This document shows, piece after piece, positions 1 through 6,511 of a stretch of 27,556 bases of DNA. Position 1 is the stretch's first letter, and every line of letters starts with the position of its first letter. A program made the position numbers and the translations under genes. The notes beneath the pieces were generated by a model. That model ran no database searches. It saw nothing but the letters and a program-made list of their open reading frames with translations, and was not told the origin of the DNA. Source of the stretch: an uncultured Gemmatimonadota bacterium (lineage in GTDB: Bacteria > Gemmatimonadota > Gemmatimonadetes > Gemmatimonadales > Gemmatimonadaceae); the NCBI GenBank assembly GCA_946480295.1, contig CAMLIT010000053.1, positions 1 through 27,556 of the forward strand, written 5' to 3'.

Positions 1-11
1 GGGGGGGGCGC

Positions 12-56
<45 letters not shown>

Positions 57-58
57 AG

Positions 59-121
59 GCGGGAGGCGGAAAGCGGAAAGCGGTAAGCGGAAAGCGGAAA
101 GCGGAAAGCCAAGAGCGGGGA
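59..121. repeat. Heptamer tandem repeat array, GCGGAAA type
   Basis: Nine consecutive 7-bp units can be laid out without gaps. The core is GCGGAAA (66-72, 73-79, 87-93, 94-100, 101-107), with variants GCGGGAG (59-65), GCGGTAA (80-86), GCCAAGA (108-114) and GCGGGGA (115-121). The array is noncoding and lies just upstream of the small membrane protein gene at 165. It shares its 7-nt period, and nearly its unit, with the array that starts at 1338. Confidence 0.85.
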
Positions 122-164
122 CTGTCCTGAAACGAAATCGACCGATCCGCCGTCGTTATGGACA

Positions 165-419
165 ATGACGGAGATCATCATCGAGGGTGTGCTGTTCGTC
201 GCGCTGATCGCGGCGGGAGCCGCCCTTCTTTACTTGCTCCTGCTGTACTTCACGCCGGCGGGCGTGCGCATCCGGCAGACGCGGAATCGCCGCCGCCTCG
301 AGCGCGCCGCCGCTCTCGTCTGCCCGATCCACGGCCCCTGTGCGGAGGAGCAGCTCGTCCGCCTGCCTGGCGGCGAGGTGCTCTGTCCCGAATGCTACGA
401 GGAGACGCTCCATGACTAG
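165..419 (+). CDS. Small membrane protein with CxxHxxC/CxxC cluster
   Basis: This 84-residue protein has one strongly hydrophobic segment at about residues 5-28. A basic stretch follows (about 36-48), then a short C-terminal domain with Cys53, His56, Cys59, Cys74 and Cys77. The pattern CxxHxxC followed after 14 residues by CxxC looks like a small metal-binding knuckle, probably for zinc; that is inference, as I recognise no named family. The basic linker suggests a cytoplasmic C-terminus. Its last codons overlap the SPFH gene start by 8 nt (ATG at 412, TAG at 417-419), so the two are very likely co-translated. An ATG at 158 belongs to another frame and gives no credible protein. Confidence 0.7.
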   Translation: MTEIIIEGVLFVALIAAGAALLYLLLLYFTPAGVRIRQTRNRRRLERAAALVCPIHGPCAEEQLVRLPGGEVLCPECYEETLHD

Positions 420-1338
420 CGTTGGCGATCGCTTCAGCACGATGGGATTCAGTCCCCTCCGGAAGGGCGACGTCGAGAGCAGGATCAAGCGCGTCGTCGC
501 CGTCATCGTCGTGCTCGTGCTGCTGCTCGTGCTGCTGCCGACCAGCATGACGTACATCAACCCGGGCAACGTCGGCATCGTCATCCACCGCACCGGCGGC
601 GGCGTCGACGCGGTGCCGCTCGGCCCGGGGGTGCACGTGCGCAACCCGCTCACGACGGGGATCGAGGAGTATCCGACGTTCATGCAGACGCTCGTGCTCA
701 CGCGCTCGAGCACGGAGGGCTCGGCGGCCAATGACGAGATCAACGTCAACAGCAAGGAGGGCCAGCCGCTCTCCCTCGACGTGTCGATGTCGTTCGAGCT
801 GAATCCGCTCAAGGTGCCGGTGCTCTACACCACCTTCCGCACCGACATCGGCACGATCCAGCACACGTACGTGAAGCAGGCGATCCGGCAGGCGCTCCAG
901 GAGGTGATCGGGAACGAGGAGATCGCCAACGTCATCGGCCCGAAGAAGGCGGAGGTGGTGACGCTCACGGAGGGGCTGCTGGAGAAGCGGCTCGCGCCCT
1001 ACGGCGTCGACGTGAAGCAGTTCACGATCAACGAGCTGCGCGCGCCGGACGCCGTGATCCAGGCGATCAACCAGAAGAACGTGATGCAGCAGCAGGCGCT
1101 CACGGCGCAGAACGAGCTGCAGAAGAACCAGTTCCAGGCGCAGGGCGACTCCATCAAGGCCGCGGGGCGCGCGAAGGCGATCCTCACCGAGGCCGCGGCG
1201 CAGGCCAGGGCCAACGAGCTCCTCGCGCGCAGCATCACGCCGACGCTCGTCCAGTACGAGATGGCAAAGCGCTGGAACGGTCAGATGCCGCAGGTCTCGG
1301 GGAGCGCGATGCCGATGATCCAGCTGCCGAAGCCGTAG
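412..1338 (+). CDS. SPFH/band-7 (prohibitin-like) membrane protein
   Basis: This 308-residue protein has an N-terminal membrane anchor at about residues 26-46, followed by an SPFH/band-7 domain and a Gln/Ala-rich helix at about residues 215-275 typical of prohibitin and stomatin coiled coils. Members of this family oligomerise at membranes and scaffold lipid microdomains or partner proteases. The ATG at 412 is preferred over the longer open frame from 340 because it is preceded by GAGGAGA, because its overlap with the upstream gene is typical of coupling, and because the longer version adds a non-domain Arg/Ser stretch. The partner is the 84-residue membrane protein immediately upstream; no NfeD or protease gene sits alongside. 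The exact role is unknown. Confidence 0.88.
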   Translation: MTSVGDRFSTMGFSPLRKGDVESRIKRVVAVIVVLVLLLVLLPTSMTYINPGNVGIVIHRTGGGVDAVPLGPGVHVRNPLTTGIEEYPTFMQTLVLTRSSTEGSAANDEINVNSKEGQPLSLDVSMSFELNPLKVPVLYTTFRTDIGTIQHTYVKQAIRQALQEVIGNEEIANVIGPKKAEVVTLTEGLLEKRLAPYGVDVKQFTINELRAPDAVIQAINQKNVMQQQALTAQNELQKNQFQAQGDSIKAAGRAKAILTEAAAQARANELLARSITPTLVQYEMAKRWNGQMPQVSGSAMPMIQLPKP

Positions 1339-1460
1339 CGGGAAGCGGGAAGCGGGAGGGTCGAGGGTGTAGGGTCGAGGGTCGAGACCCATCCGCGCTC
1401 ATGCTGGCTGGGATGCCGCTCGACCCTCGACCGTCGACCCTCGACCGTCGACCCTCGACC
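1338..1460. repeat. Heptamer repeats forming a large inverted repeat
   Basis: Starting on the last base of the SPFH stop codon, 7-bp units run GCGGGAA, GCGGGAA, GCGGGAG, GGTCGAG, GGTGTAG, GGTCGAG, GGTCGAG (1338-1386). After a 32-nt spacer, six units of CTCGACC or GTCGACC follow (1419-1460), which are the reverse complement of GGTCGAG with one alternating base. The left arm 1359-1386 can pair with the right arm in several registers, giving a long imperfect hairpin. It may act as a transcription terminator for the SPFH unit, but it has no T-run and the repeat structure is its more distinctive property. Confidence 0.85.
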
Positions 1461-1474
1461 CTCTCAGTACCCGC

Positions 1475-1480
1475 TATCTT
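1475..1480 (+). promoter_or_regulatory. Possible -10 element TATCTT, leaderless start
   Basis: TATCTT ends 6 nt before the ATG at 1487, and no Shine-Dalgarno sequence lies between them. This spacing would put the transcription start on or next to the start codon. No convincing -35 is visible, because that interval lies inside the CTCGACC repeats. Confidence 0.4.
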
Positions 1481-1486
1481 TCGTGC

Positions 1487-1975
1487 ATGCCGAAAGTCTC
1501 ATTCGACTCCCTGCCCGACTCCTCCCGCCTCTGGATCTTCGCCAGCGATCGTCCGCTGACCGGGGCGAACGCCGAGCGGCTGCTCGCGGAGGTGGACGCC
1601 TTTCTCGAGCAGTGGAAGGCGCACGGCGCGCCCCTGCGCTGCGCACGCGACTGGCGCGACGACCGGTTCCTCGCCATCGGCGTCGACTCGCATCAGGCCG
1701 AGGCGTCGGGTTGCTCGATCGACGGCCTCTTCCGCGCGTTCCAGTCGCTCCAGCGGGAGATCGGCGCACAGCTCCTCGGCGGCGGGCGCGTGTTCTACCG
1801 CGGGGCCGACGGCGCGCCGCGGGTCGCGAGCCGCGACGAGTTCGAGAAGCTCGCCGAGTCCGGCACCGTACGCCCCGATACGCCGGTGTTCGACACCAGC
1901 GTGACCAGCGCCGGCGCCTATCGCTCGGCGTTCGAGCGGCCCGCCGCCGAGGCGTGGACCGCCGCGTACTTCTGA
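1487..1975 (+). CDS. Conserved hypothetical protein with SGCSID motif
   Basis: This 162-residue soluble protein has no signal peptide or membrane segment. Visible landmarks are a short N-terminal strand region (LWIFASDRPLT, about residues 15-25), an HGAPL segment (46-50), a RFLAIGVD segment (60-67) and SGCSID (74-79) with an exposed-looking Cys76. I recall similar 150-160-residue proteins in Bacteroidota, sometimes annotated misleadingly as an ABC transporter ATPase; there is no Walker A or B motif here, so that name is not supported. Function is unknown. It is isolated: a repeat hairpin lies upstream and a convergent minus-strand gene ends 4 nt downstream. Confidence 0.75.
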   Translation: MPKVSFDSLPDSSRLWIFASDRPLTGANAERLLAEVDAFLEQWKAHGAPLRCARDWRDDRFLAIGVDSHQAEASGCSIDGLFRAFQSLQREIGAQLLGGGRVFYRGADGAPRVASRDEFEKLAESGTVRPDTPVFDTSVTSAGAYRSAFERPAAEAWTAAYF

Positions 1976-1979
1976 GCCG

Positions 1980-3029
1980 TCAGTCCCGCAGGAAGTCGTC
2001 GAGGTGGGCGGCGACCCAGTCGTCGTCGCTAAGCCACGGGTAGCTCCGGTACACGCGATCGATCTCCTCGACCTGGCCTGCCGACAGCGTCTCGTCGGGG
2101 TCGAGGCACCAGGTGCCGCGCAGCAGCCCTTGCCGTCGAAGTACTTCGTGGATGCCGGGAATGCAGCCGGCGAAGGCGTGCGCCGCGTCGAAGATCGCGC
2201 CGTTCGCGTCGGTGAGCGCGGCGTTCTCTCGCAGCCAGCCCGGCTCGAGCACGCCGCTGCGCCCAGCCGCCTTGATCCGCTCGAGCAGGAGGACCGCGGT
2301 GCGGGTCCACACCGCCCACTGCCCGAGCAGGCCGCCGTCCATGAAGCGGGTCGTCATCTCGCCCGCCACGCGCACCGGGAAGGGCGTCAGCAGGTCGGCG
2401 ATGATGCTGTCGTCGTTGCCGGTGTACAGCGCGACGTCGTCGCGCCCCGCGTCGGCGATGGCCCGTACCACGTCGAGCGTCTGGTAGCGATCGAAGGGCG
2501 CGATCTTCACCGCCCACAGGTTCGGCAGCTCGGCGAGGGCGCGCCAGAAGGCGTAGCTCAGGACGCGGCCCCCGACGGCGGGCTGGAGGTAGAAGCCGAC
2601 GAGGGGCAGCACCTGCGCGACCTCGGCGCAGTGCAGGAGGAGCGCCTCCTCGGGTTCGCTGCGCCAGTCGCCGAGGCTGAGGAGGACCGCGTCGTAGCCG
2701 AGCGCCTCGGCGATCTCCGCCTCCGTCAGCGCCTGCGCGGTGTGGCCGCACACGCCGGCGATCCGCACGAAGGGGCGCGGTGCGGAGGCGAGCGCCTCCG
2801 ATGCCGTCGCCGCGGCCAGCTCCAGCACCGGGCGGTAGAGGCCCACGTCGGCACGCCGGATGGCGAACTGCGTCGTGTGCACGCCCACGGCGATCCCGCC
2901 CGCTCCGGCGGCGACGTAGTAGCGCGTCAGCGCGCGCTGCCGACGCTCGTCCAGCCGACGCGCCTCGGTGAGCGCCAGCGGGTGGGCGGGAACGACCTGT
3001 CCCGCGCGCAGGTGCTCGCGGACGTTCAC
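1980..3029 (-). CDS. Dihydrodipicolinate synthase (DapA) family lyase
   Basis: This 349-residue class I aldolase-fold protein of the DapA/N-acetylneuraminate lyase superfamily has the Schiff-base lysine at Lys175 (in VKIAPFDR) and the catalytic tyrosine at Tyr147 (in GFYLQP). They are 28 residues apart, the same spacing as Tyr133 and Lys161 of E. coli DapA. It is longer than housekeeping DapA (about 290 residues). Together with its sugar-epimerase-like neighbour, this points to a keto-sugar-acid or related lyase rather than lysine synthesis. The start is GTG at 3029, one base after the stop of the epimerase gene, so translation is likely coupled. Substrate specificity cannot be read from the sequence. 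Confidence 0.85.
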   Translation of the reverse strand: MNVREHLRAGQVVPAHPLALTEARRLDERRQRALTRYYVAAGAGGIAVGVHTTQFAIRRADVGLYRPVLELAAATASEALASAPRPFVRIAGVCGHTAQALTEAEIAEALGYDAVLLSLGDWRSEPEEALLLHCAEVAQVLPLVGFYLQPAVGGRVLSYAFWRALAELPNLWAVKIAPFDRYQTLDVVRAIADAGRDDVALYTGNDDSIIADLLTPFPVRVAGEMTTRFMDGGLLGQWAVWTRTAVLLLERIKAAGRSGVLEPGWLRENAALTDANGAIFDAAHAFAGCIPGIHEVLRRQGLLRGTWCLDPDETLSAGQVEEIDRVYRSYPWLSDDDWVAAHLDDFLRD

Positions 3030-3030
3030 C

Positions 3031-4071
3031 TCAGAAGCTCCCGTCGCGCGCTTCGAACTTCGTCGGCTTGCCGAGGATCGTGCCGTCGTTCGCCACCCAC
3101 TCGGCGACGAGGTCGAGCATGCGGTCGACGGTCACCTCCGGCGGCGCGAAGGTGGCGCGAAGCCGGTCGGTGTTGCTGAGCAGCGCGTCGGGCTGCTCGG
3201 CGCCAGTGAAGCGGGGCGTCCTGCCGAGCCGCTCGCCCAGCCGCGACGCGAGGTCGCGCACGGCGAGCGTCTCGCGCCCCGTCAGGTTCACGACGAAGGG
3301 CGGGGTGGCCGCGTGCGGGAGGCACTCGAGCGCGATGCGATTCGCGTCGCCCTGCCAGACGACGTTGACGTAGCCCATGGCGAGCGGGATCGGCTCGTCG
3401 CGCCATACCTTGAGCGCGAGGTCGGTGAGCACGCCGTAGCGCAGGTCGATGGCGTAGTTCAGGCGCACGATGGCGACGCGGGTGCCGTCGCGGCCGGAGA
3501 AGAGCTCGAGGAGTCGCTCGCGGCCGAGCACCGAGGCCGCGTACTCGCCGACGGGCCCGGGGCGATCGCTCTCGCGCGAGCCGCCGCCAGCCACGGGCGT
3601 GAGCGCGTAGACGTTGCCGCTGGAGAAGGCGACGATGCGCGCGCCGCGGTAGCGCTCCGCGCAATGGGCCGGGACCAGGGTGTTCATCGCCCAGGTGAGC
3701 GACGGCGCGCCCGCGGTGCCGAACTTCTGTCCCGCCATGAACACCACGTTTGGCGCGTCCGGCAGCCGCGCGACCGCGTCGCGATCGAGGAGGTCGCATC
3801 GCACGGTCGTGACGCCGGCGTCCTGGAGCGCGCGCTCGGCTTCCGGGGAGGAGAATCGCGAGACGGCGATGACGCGGCGCGAGGGATCATCGGCGACCGC
3901 GCGCGCCGCCATGCGTGCGAGCGTCGGCCCCATCTTCCCGCCGGCGCCGAGGACGACGATGTCCCCGGGACAGGCGGCGAGCGCGGCGATCGTCTCCCGC
4001 CGCGGGGTGGAGAGGAGGTCGTCCAGCGCCGCGTCGTCGAGTCGTCGCGCGCCGGCGTCCGGAGCGCTCAC
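3031..4071 (-). CDS. NAD-dependent epimerase/dehydratase-fold protein
   Basis: This 346-residue extended-SDR protein has a GxGGxxG nucleotide-binding turn at residues 42-48 (VVLGAGGKMG) and later SSGNVY (150-155), the usual serine region. The catalytic position reads Tyr177-Ala-Ala-Ser-Val181, so the lysine of YxxxK is replaced by valine. It may bind NAD without classical epimerase chemistry, or use another residue. The start is GTG at 4071, overlapping the upstream gene's TGA as GTGA; the open frame continues far upstream but that part is shadow of the neighbouring genes. It is coupled to the DapA-family gene downstream, so the pair probably acts on the same sugar or sugar acid. The substrate is unknown. 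Confidence 0.85.
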   Translation of the reverse strand: MSAPDAGARRLDDAALDDLLSTPRRETIAALAACPGDIVVLGAGGKMGPTLARMAARAVADDPSRRVIAVSRFSSPEAERALQDAGVTTVRCDLLDRDAVARLPDAPNVVFMAGQKFGTAGAPSLTWAMNTLVPAHCAERYRGARIVAFSSGNVYALTPVAGGGSRESDRPGPVGEYAASVLGRERLLELFSGRDGTRVAIVRLNYAIDLRYGVLTDLALKVWRDEPIPLAMGYVNVVWQGDANRIALECLPHAATPPFVVNLTGRETLAVRDLASRLGERLGRTPRFTGAEQPDALLSNTDRLRATFAPPEVTVDRMLDLVAEWVANDGTILGKPTKFEARDGSF

Positions 4072-4505
4072 GCGCGCACGAAATCCGGCCGCCACTCCCG
4101 GATCTGGCGCTTCACCTCGTCCGGCGATCGCAGCTCTCCCGCCAGGCAGCGCTGGACGAGCTGCGGCAGCTCGGCGTCGCCGGCGAAGCGGAGCGCGACG
4201 AGATGGTGCAGCCGCAGGTCGGGGATGCGCGCGCGAAGGTTGTCGGGGAGCACGGCGGCGAGGCGGAGCCGCATCTCGAGCCCGATCAGCCGATCCTGCA
4301 CCGTGAGCACCGCTACGCGCGCCGCGGAGACCCCGGCCAGCACGCCGAACGCGAACACGACGTACCACGCGTTGCGCAGCCCCGGGTGACGCAGGAGGTC
4401 CAGCAGCGCGACGACCACGTTCGCGGAGAGAATCGGCATCGCCACGAAATGGTAGAGCGGGAAATAGCGACGATGGTTCTCGTAGCACTGTGTCGGCTGG
4501 GACAT
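4068..4505 (-). CDS. DUF6526-like integral membrane protein
   Basis: This 145-residue protein starts with a polar segment containing ENHRRYFPLYHF (residues 9-20). Two membrane helices follow at about residues 22-40 and 46-66, then a charged cytoplasmic-looking C-terminal half with LRLAAVLPDNLRARI and a terminal RQIREW segment. The N-terminal NHRRY..YHF signature and two-helix layout match what I remember of DUF6526; the assignment is from memory. It overlaps the start of the epimerase gene by 4 nt (GTGA), so the three minus-strand genes 4505-1980 form one transcription unit. No function is established for the family. Confidence 0.75.
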   Translation of the reverse strand: MSQPTQCYENHRRYFPLYHFVAMPILSANVVVALLDLLRHPGLRNAWYVVFAFGVLAGVSAARVAVLTVQDRLIGLEMRLRLAAVLPDNLRARIPDLRLHHLVALRFAGDAELPQLVQRCLAGELRSPDEVKRQIREWRPDFVRA

Positions 4506-4532
4506 GCTCGTCTCCGGGGATGTCTGGGCGGA

Positions 4533-4982
4533 CTACGATGCAGCGAGAGCGCGCTGCGCGTGGCTCTTCACGCGGGCCAGGATGCCGTTGAGGCCGAACT
4601 CGCGCCCGGCGAGCCCGATTCCTTCCATCAGCCGGCGCACGAAATCGTCGGGGATGGCGAGGGTGGTCTCCGGCGGCTGGTCGTTCACGGCCGAGAAGAG
4701 GATCGCGAGGAAGGACGCGATGGTGGGCGACTGCCGGACGTTCACGTCCGCGTAGTAGTGCATCTTCCCGTCGTGGTACTCGGGGAAGATGTCCACTCGC
4801 GTCTGGCACTCGGGCACGGTGAACTGCCCCCGGTCCACGTCGCGGTAGCGCTCGGGCAGCGGCTCGAGCTTGCGGGCGTAGTGCACCAGCGCCTGCATGC
4901 GCTCCTCGCGGCCGAGGTGCTCGAAGCGGCGGAGCACGCGCTCGACGGACGGGGGCAGCTGCTGGACGGGGGTGTTATCCAT
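4533..4982 (-). CDS. sufE: SufE-family Fe-S assembly sulfur acceptor
   Basis: This 149-residue SufE-fold protein would accept persulfide sulfur from a SufS-type cysteine desulfurase and pass it to the Fe-S scaffold in the cytosol. The acceptor cysteine is Cys59 in VPECQTRVDIF, at the position where SufE proteins carry their essential Cys. The C-terminal helical part (SPTIASFLAILFSAVNDQPP, about 91-110) is also typical. Start choice is ATG at 4982; a longer frame to 5045 adds only a short Arg/Leu stretch. No sufS, sufBCD or sufU gene is adjacent. There is no good Shine-Dalgarno before the start; TTATCT ends 6 nt upstream of the ATG and may be a -10 element. Confidence 0.85.
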   Translation of the reverse strand: MDNTPVQQLPPSVERVLRRFEHLGREERMQALVHYARKLEPLPERYRDVDRGQFTVPECQTRVDIFPEYHDGKMHYYADVNVRQSPTIASFLAILFSAVNDQPPETTLAIPDDFVRRLMEGIGLAGREFGLNGILARVKSHAQRALAAS

Positions 4983-5066
4983 AGGTGGAGATAAAATCGG
5001 CCGGAGAGGGGCGTCAAGCTGCCGGCCGCGTAGTCCCACGATCAACCAACGACAGGTGGTGGACGG

Positions 5067-5492
5067 ATGCCGACGCGTACTGCGAGTGCCACGTGGAAGG
5101 GTGGTCTGAAGAGCGGGAACGGGAGCTTCAAGGCGGAGACCGGGCTGAGCGGCAACTATTCCTTCGGCTCGCGCTTCGAGAACGCGAGTGGGTCGAACCC
5201 GGAAGAGCTGCTCGCGGCGGCCGAGGCGGCGTGCTTCAGCATGGCGCTGAGCCTCGGCCTGGAGAAGAACGGCACCCCGCCGACGAGCGTGGACACCACG
5301 GCGCGCTGCACCATCGAGAAGGTGGGCGACGGCTTCAAGGTGACGCGCATGCAGCTCGACGTGCGCGCCAGCGTGCCGAACGTCGATGACGCGGCCTTCC
5401 AGCGGATCGCCGACGCAACGAAGGACGGCTGCCCGATCTCGCAGGTGATGAAGGGGAACGTGCAGATCGAGCTGAAGGCGCAGCTCGCCTGA
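5067..5492 (+). CDS. OsmC-family peroxiredoxin
   Basis: This 141-residue OsmC/Ohr-fold protein has the two redox cysteines expected for thiol-dependent hydroperoxide reduction: Cys56 (AACFSMAL) and Cys122 (DGCPIS). A conserved NPEELLAAAEAACFS segment (44-58) carries Glu47. Length matches OsmC proteins of about 140 residues. It would detoxify organic or inorganic hydroperoxides in the cytoplasm, presumably as a dimer. The start ATG at 5067 is preceded by AGGTGGTGG, a plausible ribosome-binding site. It is transcribed divergently from the sufE-like gene, with about 84 bp between the starts. That sharing could reflect common oxidative-stress control, but no operator is recognisable. Confidence 0.92.
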   Translation: MPTRTASATWKGGLKSGNGSFKAETGLSGNYSFGSRFENASGSNPEELLAAAEAACFSMALSLGLEKNGTPPTSVDTTARCTIEKVGDGFKVTRMQLDVRASVPNVDDAAFQRIADATKDGCPISQVMKGNVQIELKAQLA

Positions 5493-5500
5493 CGCGTGCC

Positions 5501-5545
5501 GCCGCGGCCGCGAAGCTTGCGCATGCCCTCGCTCACGGCCGCGGC
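5501..5545. terminator. Inverted repeat between convergent genes
   Basis: GCCGCGGCCG (5501-5510) is perfectly repeated in inverse orientation as CGGCCGCGGC (5536-5545), with a 25-nt loop. It sits between the end of the OsmC gene and the end of the convergent small gene at 5574. It could terminate transcription in both directions, but there is no T-run and the loop is long. Confidence 0.4.
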
Positions 5546-5573
5546 AACGCCCGGGCCGCTCAGTCGGTGCGGC

Positions 5574-5885
5574 TCAATCGTCGTAGTACGCGCGGATGCA
5601 CATCGTCACCACGCGCTGGAGGAGCTGCACGCGATCTTCGGGTGACGGCAGCTCCCTGCTGTTGGGCAGGCCGTACCACACCTGCTTCAACAGGATGAGC
5701 ACCTGTTCGGCGACGATCGACTTCTCGTGTGCTTCCGTCGCGAGATCGCAGAGGACGGGGCGCAGCAGGCCGGCGGCGCGCGATGGATCCTGGACGTACG
5801 ACACGAGCGCCGACCGCAGAGCCGTGATCGTCTCGTGGCTGATCGAGTCTGGAGGCTCGGGGCTCCAGTCGTGCGCCATCATCAT
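5574..5885 (-). CDS. Hypothetical small protein
   Basis: This 103-residue acidic, mostly helical protein has no signal peptide or membrane segment. It contains two Cys (in RPVLCDLA and VTMCIRAYYDD) and ends in an acidic YYDD. I recognise no family. Support for it being real is a coherent amino-acid composition without the Arg/Pro bias of shadow frames, and a convergent position relative to osmC with an inverted repeat between them. The start is uncertain: three ATG codons stand in a row (5885-5877). It stands alone, with no same-strand neighbour close upstream. Confidence 0.6.
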   Translation of the reverse strand: MMMAHDWSPEPPDSISHETITALRSALVSYVQDPSRAAGLLRPVLCDLATEAHEKSIVAEQVLILLKQVWYGLPNSRELPSPEDRVQLLQRVVTMCIRAYYDD

Positions 5886-6118
5886 ACTTCAGCTGTGGCT
5901 CGCGTGGGGGCGGGGACCGACATCGTGCCGTGACGCACGAAGACATTGTGCGGCATCGCACGACGACGCCGAATGTTTACGCGCCGGGCGGGCGCGTCAA
6001 GGGGCGGACACCCGCTCGACCCGCCACTTGCCACTTCCAGCCGGCTCGGCGAGGGTTATCCGCGCCGGATGCACGCGTCCGCACCCCACTTCCCCTCCAT
6101 CAGCCGCAAGACCTCCGA
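5886..6118. other. Noncoding gap with small hairpins
   Basis: This gap lies between the divergent small hypothetical gene and the cupin gene. It holds small inverted repeats, including ACGCGCC/GGCGCGT (5979-5985 and 5991-5997) and GTGCG/CGCAC around 5948-5961. An open frame through it continues into the cupin gene, but its translation is Arg/Pro-rich and lacks cupin features. I see no recognisable riboswitch or promoter consensus. Confidence 0.5.
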
Positions 6119-6505
6119 ATGGCTACCGATCCCAAGACCACGCGCGACGTCACCTGGTACCGCTGGGAGGAGCTCCCCCGCGAGGCCGTGTCCGCCATGC
6201 TCGACCGTCGGCTCATCACCGGCGACCGGATGATGCTCGCCCACGTCTACCTCAAGAAGGGGTGCATCGTCCCCAAGCACTCGCACGAGAACGAGCAGTT
6301 CACCTACATCCTCGAGGGGGCGCTGCGCTTCTGGATCGGCGAGGACGAGAAGAAGGAGGTCGTCGTCGCCGCCGGCGAGGTGCTCCACATCCCGTCGAAC
6401 GTGCCGCACAAGGCAGAGGCGCTCGAGGACACCCTCGACGTGGATATCTTCGACCCGCCGCGGCAGGACTGGCTGGACAAGACGGACGCGTACCTCCGGA
6501 AGTAG
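6119..6505 (+). CDS. Cupin-domain protein
   Basis: This 128-residue single-domain cupin has motif 1 with His54, His56 and Glu59/Gln60 (PKHSHENEQ), followed by YILEG, and motif 2 ending in GEVLHIPSNVPHKA with His97. These residues form the usual metal site of a small beta-barrel. The start ATG at 6119 is chosen because the region upstream in frame is low-quality Arg/Pro coding. Six bases separate its stop from the SDR gene, so the two are probably one operon. Small cupins next to SDR enzymes often act on the same small molecule as isomerase, dioxygenase or sensor, but the substrate is not evident. Confidence 0.87.
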   Translation: MATDPKTTRDVTWYRWEELPREAVSAMLDRRLITGDRMMLAHVYLKKGCIVPKHSHENEQFTYILEGALRFWIGEDEKKEVVVAAGEVLHIPSNVPHKAEALEDTLDVDIFDPPRQDWLDKTDAYLRK

Positions 6506-6511
6506 CCCGCG

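Noticed and set aside
1338..1460. A CRISPR-like array or insertion-sequence end
   Set aside because: Units are 7 bp without spacers, no cas or transposase gene is near, and there is no target-site duplication.
3031..4809. Long N-terminal extension of the epimerase frame
   Set aside because: The part above 4071 overlaps the DUF6526-like and SufE genes in another frame and reads as low-complexity Arg/Pro. GTG at 4071 with a GTGA overlap is the sensible start.
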